The notes below the pieces were generated by a model. The model was given only the letters and a program-made list of their open reading frames with translations, did not search any database and was not told the origin of the DNA. The position numbers were made by a program, and so were the translations under genes. Source: CAYJSJ01 sp964373065 (lineage in GTDB: Bacteria > Patescibacteriota > Gracilibacteria > Peribacterales > Peribacteraceae). Taken from it: 27,519 nt of DNA. Every line of letters begins with the position of its first letter. Positions within the stretch are counted from its first letter, which is position 1. Shown piece by piece: positions 7,573 to 14,856 of this stretch. Where the stretch lies: contig CAYJSJ010000017.1 of NCBI GenBank assembly GCA_964373065.1, forward strand, positions 1 through 27,519, given 5' to 3'.

Positions 7573-8013
7573 TCACCGATAATCAACAATCAAGATACCA
7601 TGTAAGTGGTCGATTTCGTGCTGCACAACGCGCGCATCCAAATCATGCAGCAACCGTTCCTGCTCTCTGCCCTTCTCATCCCTAAAGGCAACGGTGATCT
7701 CGACGGCTCGTTCCACATCGACATGTTCCCCGGGCAGGCTCAGGCATCCTTCTTCCATAGTGCATAATTCTTTACTCTTCCAGAGGATCTTCGGATCTAC
7801 CATAACGTGCATCTTTCCATTGAAGAGCGCGAGGCACACCGCTTTGGAGACATTGATCTGCGGGGCCGCTATCCCGAGACCGCCTGCATCCTTCACCGTA
7901 TCGCGCATATCTTTGATGAGTTTTATGATGTCTTTGGTGACTTTGCCGACTTTTTGCGATTTTCTGCGCAAGATGGCAGTACTACTGCCTGTGATGATTT
8001 GCTGCACGGCCAT
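7573..8013 (-). CDS. def: Peptide deformylase
   Basis: This enzyme removes the N-formyl group from nascent proteins. All three metal-site motifs are present in 146 residues: GLGIAAPQ (about 45-52), EEGCLSLPG with the metal-binding Cys at about residue 90, and QHEIDHLHG with the HExxH His residues at about 132 and 136. The C-terminus stops soon after motif 3, as in short deformylases. The stop codon lies 30 nt before the gatB ATG, or overlaps the alternative gatB GTG as GTGA, suggesting translational coupling or cotranscription. The leader has two TAATAC words before the ATG but no Shine-Dalgarno sequence. Confidence 0.95.
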   Translation of the reverse strand: MAVQQIITGSSTAILRRKSQKVGKVTKDIIKLIKDMRDTVKDAGGLGIAAPQINVSKAVCLALFNGKMHVMVDPKILWKSKELCTMEEGCLSLPGEHVDVERAVEITVAFRDEKGREQERLLHDLDARVVQHEIDHLHGILIVDYR

Positions 8014-8080
8014 GCAAAGAGTATTACGTATTATCGCGCAAGTATTAAGGGGAATGCGAAGGAATTTCTCTCTGCCATAC

Positions 8081-8668
8081 TCACGCTTTGCTCCGTACCT
8101 CTTTTAGCGATCCTGCGTGTGCACGCAGTTGCTCGGGCGTTTCTATGCGGCCTTGTCGAAGGAGCAGAAGGAAGGCTTCTGCTGTCAGCAAAACATCGGG
8201 CAAAGCGCGGTGCCGATCGGCGGGACGAGCAAGCCCCAGCCGCATGGCAAGTGCGTCCAAACTATGTCGGAATTCTTTCGGGTAGAGCGACTGACTGAGT
8301 TTCATGGTGCAGAGACATTCCGGCATATCGATATAGCCCCAGCAGAGCTCCTTCTCACTCCGGAGAAATCCCATGTCGAATTCGCAATGATGGGCGATGA
8401 GGAGCGAATCTTTCGCAAAATCCAGAAATCGAGGCAGTACCGTTTCGATGGTCGGGGCAGTGCGGACGTCATCGTCGGAAATATTGTTGATCTGCGCCGC
8501 TTCCCACGGAATCGTTCGTTCGGGATTCACGAGCTCTACAAAGGGGTTCTCCTTCAGGATTACGCCGTTTTCTATGCGCAGTGCGGCGATCTCTATAATA
8601 CGGTGTTTACGGGGATCGAGGCCGGTTGTTTCGATGTCAAAAACGGTGAAAGAGGGGAGGGCAGACAT
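8081..8668 (-). CDS. DnaQ/PolC-type 3'-5' exonuclease (DEDDh)
   Basis: This 195-residue protein is an RNase T/DnaQ-fold exonuclease. ExoI is FDIETTGL (Asp11, Glu13), ExoII is IAHHCEFDMGFL (Asp98) and ExoIII is HRALPDVLLTAEAF (His153, Asp158), so the full DEDDh catalytic set is present. It could be the proofreading epsilon subunit or a stand-alone nuclease of the PolC/DnaQ-like type; there is no obvious clamp-binding motif to decide. I start at the ATG at 8668, directly before the exonuclease fold. The frame is open further upstream to 8881 but that extension overlaps nth and lacks similarity. A TATAGT box 9 nt upstream supports this start. The gene diverges from nth across 64 bp. Confidence 0.9.
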   Translation of the reverse strand: MSALPSFTVFDIETTGLDPRKHRIIEIAALRIENGVILKENPFVELVNPERTIPWEAAQINNISDDDVRTAPTIETVLPRFLDFAKDSLLIAHHCEFDMGFLRSEKELCWGYIDMPECLCTMKLSQSLYPKEFRHSLDALAMRLGLARPADRHRALPDVLLTAEAFLLLLRQGRIETPEQLRAHAGSLKEVRSKA

Positions 8669-8677
8669 TGGATCTTC

Positions 8678-8707
8678 ACTATAGTGGATGCACGATTGGC
8701 ATTCCAA
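8678..8707 (-). promoter_or_regulatory. Putative promoter of the DnaQ-type exonuclease
   Basis: On the minus strand TTGGAA (8707-8702), an 18-nt spacer and TATAGT (8683-8678) end 9 nt before the ATG at 8668. The -10 is inside the palindrome CACTATAGTG. The transcript would have a 5' UTR of only about 3 nt. Confidence 0.45.
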
Positions 8708-8732
8708 TGGAACAATGGAACAATAGAGTTCT

Positions 8733-9413
8733 ATGGTGCCTCGTACTTGTACCGCACGGAATGTTCTGACGAAGTTGCAAGCTCTGTATAGTCCGCCGAA
8801 AACATTTTTATATTTCCGCACGCCACTCGATCTTACCGTGGCAACCATCTTGAGTGCACAGTGTACGGATGCGCGCGTCAATCACGTTACGCACCATATG
8901 TTATATCCGAAGTTTTCGACCCCTGAAGATTACGTACGTATTTCACGTCGTGATCTCGAAAGAGACATTCATTCTTGCGGCACATACCGAAACAAAGCGA
9001 AGTACATCCAGGAAATGTGCGCGTTGCTCATCAGCCGCCATGGAGGAAGGGTTCCCGATACCATGGAGGAACTCACGAAACTTCCCGGCATCGGCCGCAA
9101 AACCGCTGCGATCATCACCGCTGTTGCGTACGGAAAGTCTGAGGCGATAGCCGTGGATACACACGTCATGCGTCTTTCCTTGCGATTGGGACTGACGCGC
9201 AAGAGAAATCCCGATGCCATTTCTCTCGATCTTATGGAGCAGGTTCCGAAGAAGGAGTGGGGGAATCTGACGACGCTGCTTATCAGCCATGGTCGGGCGG
9301 TCTGTACGGCGCGAAATAGGCAATGCTCGCGGTGCGTTTTTAGGAAGAGTTGCCCCTCGTCTTTAGAGAGAAACAAGCCCGATTTGGCGAAGGATGGATG
9401 CGATGATGGATGA
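8733..9413 (+). CDS. nth: Endonuclease III (DNA glycosylase/AP lyase)
   Basis: This base-excision repair enzyme removes oxidised pyrimidines and cleaves the abasic site. The 226-residue protein has the LSAQCTD motif, the helix-hairpin-helix LPGIGRKTA with catalytic Lys123, and VDTHVMRL with catalytic Asp142. A 4Fe-4S loop follows, C191-x6-C198-x2-C201-x5-C207. The length is close to the E. coli enzyme plus a short acidic C-terminal tail. The ATG at 8733 leaves a 64-bp divergent promoter region shared with the DnaQ-type exonuclease. thyA follows after 19 nt. Confidence 0.95.
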   Translation: MVPRTCTARNVLTKLQALYSPPKTFLYFRTPLDLTVATILSAQCTDARVNHVTHHMLYPKFSTPEDYVRISRRDLERDIHSCGTYRNKAKYIQEMCALLISRHGGRVPDTMEELTKLPGIGRKTAAIITAVAYGKSEAIAVDTHVMRLSLRLGLTRKRNPDAISLDLMEQVPKKEWGNLTTLLISHGRAVCTARNRQCSRCVFRKSCPSSLERNKPDLAKDGCDDG

Positions 9414-9417
9414 GTGG

Positions 9418-9423
9418 TAGAAT
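9418..9423 (+). promoter_or_regulatory. -10 box (TAGAAT) upstream of thyA
   Basis: TAGAAT matches the -10 consensus at 5 of 6 positions and ends 9 nt before the thyA ATG. No good -35 is visible and no Shine-Dalgarno sequence precedes the ATG, as at other starts in this window. Confidence 0.4.
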
Positions 9424-9432
9424 GCGTTTCCC

Positions 9433-10263
9433 ATGAACACCGCAGATCTCCAGTACCTGAAGCTCCTCAAAAAGATCCTCGATGAAGGTGTGAAGAAAGA
9501 TGATCGTACAGGGACGGGAACGCTCAGTCTCTTTGGTGCGCAGATGCGGTTTGATCTCTCGGAGGGGTTTCCGCTCCTTACGACCAAGAAGGTGCACATG
9601 AAGTCCGTTATTCATGAGCTTCTCTGGTTTCTCAAAGGCGAGACGAATATCCAATATTTGAAGGATAACGGCGTTTCCATTTGGAACGAGTGGGCGACGC
9701 CCGAAGGGGAGCTTGGGCCCGTGTACGGCAAGCAGTGGCGCGACTTTAATGGTGTGGACCAGATACGTGACGTGATCGATGAGATCAAGAATAACCCAAA
9801 CTCGCGGAGACTGATCGTATCTGCGTGGAATCCCGCCGTGCTTCCCGATTCGCTCGTCTCTCCCAAGGAGAATGCGGCGCGGGGGAAGATGGCGCTCCCG
9901 CCGTGCCACTGTTTCTTTCAGTTTTCTGTGCAGAGTAGTCGATTGAGTTGCCAGCTCTATCAGCGGAGTGCTGATATTTTCCTCGGCGTGCCGTTCAATA
10001 TAGCCTCGTACGCACTCCTGACGCACATGGTGGCGCAGGTCTGCGGTCTTGCTCTTGGCGATTTTGTGCACACATTTGGAGATGTGCATCTGTACCTCAA
10101 TCATACGCAGCAGGCGCTCACACAACTTGAGCGTGAGCCGCGTTCCCTCCCTTCAATCAAGCTGAATCCGGAGATCAAGAGCATCTTTGATTTTACCTTC
10201 GAGGATATCGAAATTCTGAACTACGATCCCCATCCGGGGATCAAGGCGCAGATTTCCGTATAG
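9433..10263 (+). CDS. thyA: Thymidylate synthase (ThyA type)
   Basis: ThyA methylates dUMP to dTMP with methylene-tetrahydrofolate, releasing dihydrofolate. The 276-residue protein has DRTGTGTLSLFG, FPLLTTKKVHMKSVIHELLWFLKG, GPVYGKQWRDF, the catalytic loop ALPPCHCFFQF (Cys158), QRSADIFLGVPFNIASYALL and the dUMP-binding HTFGDVHLYLNH. A short extra loop of about 12 residues (LVSPKENAARGK) precedes the catalytic Cys compared with E. coli ThyA (264 aa). The protein ends in KAQISV rather than the APVAI-like end of E. coli. It is followed by folA, which recycles its dihydrofolate product. Confidence 0.97.
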   Translation: MNTADLQYLKLLKKILDEGVKKDDRTGTGTLSLFGAQMRFDLSEGFPLLTTKKVHMKSVIHELLWFLKGETNIQYLKDNGVSIWNEWATPEGELGPVYGKQWRDFNGVDQIRDVIDEIKNNPNSRRLIVSAWNPAVLPDSLVSPKENAARGKMALPPCHCFFQFSVQSSRLSCQLYQRSADIFLGVPFNIASYALLTHMVAQVCGLALGDFVHTFGDVHLYLNHTQQALTQLEREPRSLPSIKLNPEIKSIFDFTFEDIEILNYDPHPGIKAQISV

Positions 10264-10306
10264 GAGCATGAAGAATACAGCATGAAGATTTATGATGTAT
10301 TTGTCC

Positions 10307-10337
10307 TTCATAATTCATAATCCATCATTCATAATTC
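10307..10337 (+). repeat. Short self-similar repeat (TTCATAA type) before folA
   Basis: The words TTCATAA, TTCATAA, TCCATCA and TTCATAA follow one another with slight changes directly before the folA GTG. If read in frame they would add a low-complexity extension (FIIHNPSFII) to DHFR. The last copy provides CATAAT, 7 nt before the GTG, as a possible -10 box. Confidence 0.55.
10330..10335 (+). promoter_or_regulatory. -10 box (CATAAT) upstream of the folA GTG
   Basis: CATAAT matches the -10 consensus at 5 of 6 positions and lies 7 nt before the GTG at 10343. TTCATA, 17 nt upstream, is a 4-of-6 candidate for the -35. Both lie within the short self-similar repeat. Confidence 0.35.
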
Positions 10338-10342
10338 TTTCC

Positions 10343-10849
10343 GTGCTGATTGCTATCATCGCCGCCGCATCGGAAAATAACGTCATCGGCCGCGAAGGCA
10401 AACTTCCGTGGCACCTCCCGGACGATCTCAAGTACTTTAAGGAAATGACGGAAGGGCATCCGCTGATTATGGGGAGAAAGACTTTTGAATCTCTTCCCAG
10501 ACTTTTGCCCGACCGCAGGCACATCATTGTGACGCGCGACCAGACCTATGATGCCAAGGGGGCGGAGGAGGCCTCGTCGCTCGATGAGGCGATCATGTTT
10601 GCGGGCAAGGACGGCGCGGAGAAAGTATTCATTATCGGCGGTGGTGAGATTTTCCGTCAATCGATGGACAGAGCGGACGTTGTATATATGACGCGCGTTC
10701 ATGCCTGGATCGCCGGTGACAGCATGTTTCCCGATGTGAGTCCTGTGGCATGGGAAGAGACGAAACGCATTGAGCACCCGGCGGATGCCAAGCATAAATT
10801 TTCGTTCACGTTTCTGACCTATACGAGGAAAGGTCAACTGAAAGTCTAA
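10343..10849 (+). CDS. folA: Dihydrofolate reductase
   Basis: DHFR reduces dihydrofolate to tetrahydrofolate with NADPH. From the GTG at 10343 the protein begins like the family (LIAIIAAASENNVIG) and shows KLPWHLPDDLKYFK with the catalytic Asp at about residue 28, MGRKTFESLPRLLPDR and the NADPH-binding VFIIGGGEIF. The length is 168 residues, normal for bacterial DHFR. An in-frame ATG at 10292 would add 17 residues (MMYLSFIIHNPSFIILS) translated from a low-complexity repeat, which I regard as non-coding. A CATAAT box 7 nt before the GTG supports the shorter form. It pairs functionally with thyA upstream. Confidence 0.93.
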   Translation: MLIAIIAAASENNVIGREGKLPWHLPDDLKYFKEMTEGHPLIMGRKTFESLPRLLPDRRHIIVTRDQTYDAKGAEEASSLDEAIMFAGKDGAEKVFIIGGGEIFRQSMDRADVVYMTRVHAWIAGDSMFPDVSPVAWEETKRIEHPADAKHKFSFTFLTYTRKGQLKV

Positions 10850-10891
10850 CATCCAATACATCGTTATTTCACTTTCAAGAAGCCATTTTTT

Positions 10892-10900
10892 TGCTATACT
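10892..10900 (+). promoter_or_regulatory. Extended -10 promoter (TGCTATACT)
   Basis: TGCTATACT is a good extended -10 element. It lies about 100 nt before the HExxH gene at 11001. The intervening leader holds a perfect hairpin (CAGTCT-GATT-AGACTG, 10936-10951) and a stretch near 10957 (TACTTCGATAAGTTCAGGG) that resembles a dispersed repeat I remember from CPR genomes. No open reading frame of note lies in the leader. Confidence 0.5.
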
Positions 10901-11000
10901 GCCACTTCGATTGCGGATCAGATATCGTGCTTCTGCAGTCTGATTAGACTGTGGGTACTTCGATAAGTTCAGGGTAAACTTCCTTCTCCCCCACACCAGT

Positions 11001-11762
11001 ATGGCACCGGAAACCAGACGATCATCGGCAACGGAAATGAGTGAAGCGCAGGCAGAGCAGCTCATCATGGAACGTAAAACTGCAGCAGCCAAACGTGCAA
11101 CAACCGTTGGTGCAATGAGCACTGAGTTTAAACGCGAGGTGGATGATGTGCTCCAGAATCCGACTCCTTTGCAGAAAAAAACGCAAAATCCATATGGCGA
11201 TATCTACGCTAAGGGTTATGGCGAAGGGGTAACCGCATCTGAGGGTGTGGCACCCGAAGCGTTGAAAAGAGTTGCACAAAAGCATAGCAAAGAAATGGAA
11301 TCAGCCACGCATGGCAAAGAAGGAATAAAGCTGATGAAAGCAGATCCCACGCGTCTTGGCCAAAACAGAGTCGGTGGAGGCGATGCGTCTATGGAGTTGA
11401 ATACATCCATATTCGAGCAGCTCGATGGTACCGGTAAGGGTGCCGAGAGAATTGAGCACACCTTTCACCATGAATCCGCTCATGGCAAGCAGACAGATGC
11501 ACCGCTAACATGGCTGGAAGGGCATGCGGAGATCAGCGCGAACGAATCGACAGGCAAGGGTATGGACGATCATCGTGAAGGGCAGCCTGCTTCGGTGTAC
11601 GGCGAAGGGCAAGATACGGTTGCGCGCGCCACGCGCATCATTGGTCGGGAACAAGTGGAAGAGGGTATGACAAAAAATTTCAATGTCATTATTCGTGAAC
11701 TTATGGTCTCCAAAGATCCGGAGGCGCAGAAGCTCCTTACAGATATCGCAGCTTCCCCTTAA
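11001..11762 (+). CDS. Unknown protein with HExxH motif, candidate metallopeptidase
   Basis: This 253-residue protein matches no family I can name. Its centre has HTFHHESAHGK, giving an HExxH zinc-site motif (His157, Glu158, His161), followed by TWLEGHAEIS. There Glu173 or Glu177 could be the third zinc ligand, much like the WLxEGxA motif of gluzincin peptidases. No signal peptide or membrane helix is visible, and the N-terminus is Lys/Arg/Ala rich, so it appears cytoplasmic or is exported by an unusual route. The gene has its own extended -10 promoter and a 100-nt leader. It ends convergently with folE, overlapping by 4 nt. Peptidase activity is an inference from the motif alone. Confidence 0.75.
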   Translation: MAPETRRSSATEMSEAQAEQLIMERKTAAAKRATTVGAMSTEFKREVDDVLQNPTPLQKKTQNPYGDIYAKGYGEGVTASEGVAPEALKRVAQKHSKEMESATHGKEGIKLMKADPTRLGQNRVGGGDASMELNTSIFEQLDGTGKGAERIEHTFHHESAHGKQTDAPLTWLEGHAEISANESTGKGMDDHREGQPASVYGEGQDTVARATRIIGREQVEEGMTKNFNVIIRELMVSKDPEAQKLLTDIAASP

Positions 11763-12298
11763 CCAATCAGTTTCAAAAACTCCTCTCGCGTCTTCGGGTC
11801 ATTTTTTATGAGCCCCTTCATCGCAGATGTTATTGCGCGACTGTGTTGCTTCTCTACGCCGCGCATCATCATGCAGAAGTGTTCGGCTTCAATCACAACC
11901 GCGATCCCTTTGGGCTTGATCACACTGTCCAACGTATCGCAGATCTGCTGCGTGAGGCGTTCTTGGGTCTGGAGTCTCCTCGCAAACATCTCTACCACGC
12001 GCGCTAGTTTACTGAGGCCAAGAATGTGCTTTTTGGGCACGTAGGCGACGTGCACTTTCCCTGCAAACGGCAGGAGGTGGTGCTCGCAGAGGCTATAGCA
12101 CTCGATGTCTTTGACGATAACCATGCCGTCGGTTTCGGCCGTAAACAATGCCCCGTTGATCAGTTTCTTCAGATCTGTATCGTACCCCGAGGTCAGATCC
12201 TTCATGGCCTGCGCCCAGCGTTCCGGAGTCTTGAGTAATCCTTCGCGAGAGGGATCTTCTCCGAGTTGTTTGAGCATTGATGTGATGAGGTTTTGCAT
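11759..12298 (-). CDS. folE: GTP cyclohydrolase I
   Basis: FolE converts GTP to dihydroneopterin triphosphate, the first step of folate synthesis. The 179-residue protein has the zinc ligands Cys71 and His74 in SLCEHHLLPF and Cys142 in EAEHFCMMMRG, the LGLSKLARVVEMFARRLQTQERLT helix, and the SRAITSAMKG end. It is about 40 residues shorter than E. coli FolE at the N-terminus, as in many compact bacterial forms. It lies 10 nt downstream of folK on the same strand. A TATATT inside the palindrome CAATATATTG is 18 nt before the ATG. Its 3' end overlaps the convergent 11001-11762 gene by 4 nt. Confidence 0.96.
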   Translation of the reverse strand: MQNLITSMLKQLGEDPSREGLLKTPERWAQAMKDLTSGYDTDLKKLINGALFTAETDGMVIVKDIECYSLCEHHLLPFAGKVHVAYVPKKHILGLSKLARVVEMFARRLQTQERLTQQICDTLDSVIKPKGIAVVIEAEHFCMMMRGVEKQHSRAITSAMKGLIKNDPKTREEFLKLIG

Positions 12299-12308
12299 AG
12301 CTCATAGC

Positions 12309-12785
12309 TTAAAGCAATATATTGCCCCTTTCGCATGTTTGATCTAGATTTTTCATCAATAGAGCGTTCCATTGATCCTTGGAACTGCCTTCTAATAACT
12401 CACACAGCGGCTCCAGCACAAATCGCCTCTCGTGCATGCGCGGATGGGGGATGATGAGTTGGGAGTTGGGAGTTGGGAGTTGGGAGTTGGGAATGAGAAG
12501 AATGTCGAGGTCTATGGTTCTGGGTCCCTTTGCATAGGGAGGGTTTTTGCCGAGTTTTGTCTCGATCGTTTTGAGAGTCGTTTGCAGTTCCTCCGGTGTT
12601 TTCTCCGTTTCTATTTTTGCTACCGCGTTCAGAAAATCATCCTGATCTGTCCGGTCGCGTGCGGCGGATCTATAGACCGAGGAGAAGATGATGCTCGGAA
12701 ACTCCGTACGGAGCAACTTGGCGCAGGCAATCATATTGTCTTCTGCGTTTATGTTGGAGCCGATGCCGATGAAAGCTGGTGTCAT
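12309..12785 (-). CDS. folK: Hydroxymethyl-dihydropterin pyrophosphokinase (HPPK)
   Basis: FolK transfers pyrophosphate from ATP to 6-hydroxymethyl-dihydropterin. The 158-residue protein begins with IGIGSNI and has DQDDFLNAVAKIET, GPRTIDLDILL and IPHPRMHERRFVLEPL, the pterin- and Mg-binding motifs. Between DILL and IPHPRMHER the family has a short loop; here it is lengthened by PNSQLPTPNSQLI, encoded by five tandem heptamers (12458-12492). This insertion lies on the surface near the active site and may be tolerated. The gene sits between folB (33 nt upstream) and folE (10 nt downstream). Confidence 0.95.
   Translation of the reverse strand: MTPAFIGIGSNINAEDNMIACAKLLRTEFPSIIFSSVYRSAARDRTDQDDFLNAVAKIETEKTPEELQTTLKTIETKLGKNPPYAKGPRTIDLDILLIPNSQLPTPNSQLIIPHPRMHERRFVLEPLCELLEGSSKDQWNALLMKNLDQTCERGNILL
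12458..12492 (+). repeat. Five GTTGGGA heptamer tandem repeats within folK
   Basis: Five exact copies of GTTGGGA run from 12458 to 12492. On the minus strand they encode the repetitive loop NSQLPTPNSQL. Because the unit is 7 bp, three copies restore the frame, so changes in copy number would shift folK in or out of frame. Similar heptamer repeats are known in cyanobacteria, and I recall them in CPR genomes. Confidence 0.85.
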
Positions 12786-12799
12786 GGAAAGTTGCGGTC

Positions 12800-12819
12800 G
12801 GCCACGTGCTCATGTGGCC
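12800..12819 (-). other. Hairpin between folB and folK
   Basis: GGCCAC and GTGGCC form a perfect 6-bp stem, extendable by a wobble pair and an A-T pair to leave a 4-nt loop. It abuts the folB stop codon and lies 14 nt before the folK ATG. No T-run follows, so it is not a normal terminator; it may stabilise the mRNA or space translation. Confidence 0.45.
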
Positions 12820-13178
12820 TAGGGACGCGTAATAGTCACGGATACGTTTTTTGCATCGGGAAGAACGTGCTTTGAGACAGTCACCTCAACCGACGGAGCG
12901 CCAAAATCGCCGAGGATCATCTGCGCCGTATCCTCGGCAAACTTCTCTATGGTATTTCTCTCGGTTTTCCCTATGGTTCCGATCGTATTGGCGACTGCGG
13001 CGTAGTCGATAGTATCTTCTATCGCGTCCGTTTTCCCCGCCTTCGTTGTATCGAGAAAAATCGAGACGGAGACGAGGAGTGTTTGTTCGTGCGCGCGTTC
13101 CGCGTCGGTAATGCCGATATGTGTCGCAATCCGAAGCTCGCTGATGTGTATGCTGTCCACAAAGGCATCATACCGCAT
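12819..13178 (-). CDS. folB: Dihydroneopterin aldolase
   Basis: FolB cleaves dihydroneopterin to hydroxymethyl-dihydropterin, the substrate of FolK. The 119-residue protein follows the family pattern: ISELRIATHIGITDAERAHEQTLLVSVSI, DTIDYAAVANTI, IEKFAEDTAQMIL and VEVTVSKHVLPDAKNVSVTITR. The position of VSKH fits the catalytic lysine region. It starts 9 nt after the stop of the exported protein gene 13188-13874 and is followed by folK, then folE, so the three fol genes probably form one transcript, possibly continuing from upstream. Confidence 0.9.
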   Translation of the reverse strand: MRYDAFVDSIHISELRIATHIGITDAERAHEQTLLVSVSIFLDTTKAGKTDAIEDTIDYAAVANTIGTIGKTERNTIEKFAEDTAQMILGDFGAPSVEVTVSKHVLPDAKNVSVTITRP

Positions 13179-13187
13179 GGAGGACTT

Positions 13188-13874
13188 CTAGGTGTTCACT
13201 TCTTCCCAGTCTTCGTAATACGGTGTTGTTTCTTTTTGAGGAGAGGATGGAGGAGATGTCGCCGGTCTGTGCTTTTCTTCACTCCTCCACCATTGGTTCC
13301 ATAGTATCCGCTGCTTCCCGAGCAGTTCACTCATTTCAGCATCGAGCCTATGAAACTCTCTCTCTAATATCGTAATCGTTTGTAGGATGGCATCCCCTTC
13401 CTGCCAATCGCTGTAGTCAGGGTCTTTGATGGCCTGGACAAGCAGAAGCGTATCACATTGGAGGCGCATAATCTCTCCGTCCGGACCAGGAATGGTCGAA
13501 ACCCTTTCGGGATACGCATCATAGTAATCACCGATGATCTCTTCTACTTTTTGGTCGATGTCCTCAGGGGCACAGCGTGCGAAGTTGGGGATCATGCTGA
13601 GGAGTCGGTTGGTCTCTCCGCGAAGATGGCCTATCTTTTCGATAATACTGTTTGCCAATGTAGCAATGCGCTCCAGTTCGGATCCAACCGGATCTATGAC
13701 AGCATACATCGCAATTGTCTGCGACGGTGGGAGCGAGGCAAGCTTCTTATTACGAGAGGTGACAGGTGCCTTAGGACTTACAGAATCAGCGTGGCATTTT
13801 TGTCTGGCGAGTGCTGGTTCCCCAAGCGGGAGGCAACTGAGTGCAAACGTTGCGAGGAGCGCGTTATGGCGCAT
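13188..13874 (-). CDS. Exported protein of unknown function
   Basis: From the ATG at 13874 the 228-residue product begins with a signal peptide (MRHNALLATFALSCLPLGEPALARQ), with probable cleavage after ALA. The mature part is helical: a segment with two heptad-like stretches (ELERIATLANSIIEKIGHLRGETNRLL and AILQTITILEREFHRLDAEMSELL) and a Ser/Pro-rich, acidic end. Open frame continues to 14111 but would overlap the upstream gene and bury the signal peptide. A short motif, LQCD followed later by EFHR, recurs as FQCD and LFHR in the neighbour 13892-14770, hinting at distant paralogy. I do not recognise the family. Confidence 0.7.
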   Translation of the reverse strand: MRHNALLATFALSCLPLGEPALARQKCHADSVSPKAPVTSRNKKLASLPPSQTIAMYAVIDPVGSELERIATLANSIIEKIGHLRGETNRLLSMIPNFARCAPEDIDQKVEEIIGDYYDAYPERVSTIPGPDGEIMRLQCDTLLLVQAIKDPDYSDWQEGDAILQTITILEREFHRLDAEMSELLGKQRILWNQWWRSEEKHRPATSPPSSPQKETTPYYEDWEEVNT

Positions 13875-13891
13875 AGGGCTATGGAAGAAGT

Positions 13892-14770
13892 TTACTGAGG
13901 ATGTAGGGTGGGGAAACGCTTGATTTGATCTAGGGCAACATTCCACTGTGCTAATGGAAAATTTTGCGAAACTTCTTTGAAGAGTGGCTCTTTCGTTTCT
14001 TCGTCCATAAGAGGATTCCCTGTTTTGGGACAGATACATAGCTTTTTTCCTAGGACAGAGATTCCTTCCGGGAAACCCGTATGACGCATCGTTTCTTGTT
14101 CTGCACCCCACATTTTTCTCAGTAGCAGTGACTCTGGTACAGCCCCTGTGTCGTACCTGCGCAAAGTTTTCGGCAGTTCAGGAGTGACACTTGCCCGATG
14201 AAACAATTCCGCGAGAACTTTCCATTGGGAGCGGTGGCACCGTTTTCCGTTGCGCTCATCATCGGGATCAATCTTCATCAGAATTTTCGCTAGAGCTTCC
14301 TCTGCCTCGGGGTCGCACTGAAAGTTGAGAAGCGGGTGCGTAGCATTGTGATATTCAAGCAGAATATGTCCCGGAACAACGCCTGAGGGAAAGGAGTGCG
14401 GTCGCATGTGGACCATCCTTTCATACTCTTCCAGAGAGACTTTTACCCATTCTCTAAACTCTCGTGAAATATCCGGATTTTTTATAGAATCTGCGATTGG
14501 CTTCGGAAAGGGATAGAGAAGTGCGAGCGACGCACGCAGGCTTTTCAAGCCTTGTGTTTGGGCTTTTCCTCTGTCAGTGGGAGCGTTAATCCGATGAAAC
14601 AAAAGGTTGACCGACGACAACTCTGCAAGAATAGCGTTTATTTCGGGGCTTTTTTTATACCAATCCTTCAACGAAGAAATAATTTCCGGCATGTCCACAC
14701 TCTCGGCTCCAGCCGACCTTGTTGTCAGCACTGCAGCCAAACTAGCAGCTATCCATTCTCGTCTCCCCAT
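13892..14770 (-). CDS. Exported protein of unknown function, Tat-like signal
   Basis: Starting at the ATG at 14770, the 292-residue product opens with MGRREWIAASLAAVLTTRSAGA, a twin-arginine followed by a hydrophobic stretch and an AGA cleavage site, so it may be exported by Tat, or by Sec. An upstream ATG at 14854 adds 28 hydrophilic residues and leaves only 2 nt to the preceding gene; that start cannot be excluded. The mature region is helical, with two Cys near CICPKTG and HNATHPLLNFQCD. It is the middle gene of three exported proteins (15675 to 13188). No family recognised. Confidence 0.7.
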   Translation of the reverse strand: MGRREWIAASLAAVLTTRSAGAESVDMPEIISSLKDWYKKSPEINAILAELSSVNLLFHRINAPTDRGKAQTQGLKSLRASLALLYPFPKPIADSIKNPDISREFREWVKVSLEEYERMVHMRPHSFPSGVVPGHILLEYHNATHPLLNFQCDPEAEEALAKILMKIDPDDERNGKRCHRSQWKVLAELFHRASVTPELPKTLRRYDTGAVPESLLLRKMWGAEQETMRHTGFPEGISVLGKKLCICPKTGNPLMDEETKEPLFKEVSQNFPLAQWNVALDQIKRFPTLHPQ

Positions 14771-14856
14771 CTCGACAGGATGATCCGATTTGTCACGACC
14801 GCTCAATGAGCAATCGATTGTATCAAATGTTGAATCAGGAAATAAATCGTGCATGT

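Noticed and set aside
9340..10125. Minus-strand open frame of 261 codons
   Set aside because: It is a shadow of thyA, whose motifs are unambiguous on the plus strand.
10292..10342. N-terminal extension of DHFR from an upstream ATG
   Set aside because: The residues come from a low-complexity word repeat; DHFR proteins begin at LIAIIAAAS, matched by the GTG at 10343.
12458..12492. Possible CRISPR-like array
   Set aside because: The units are uninterrupted 7-bp tandem copies within folK with no spacers and no cas genes.
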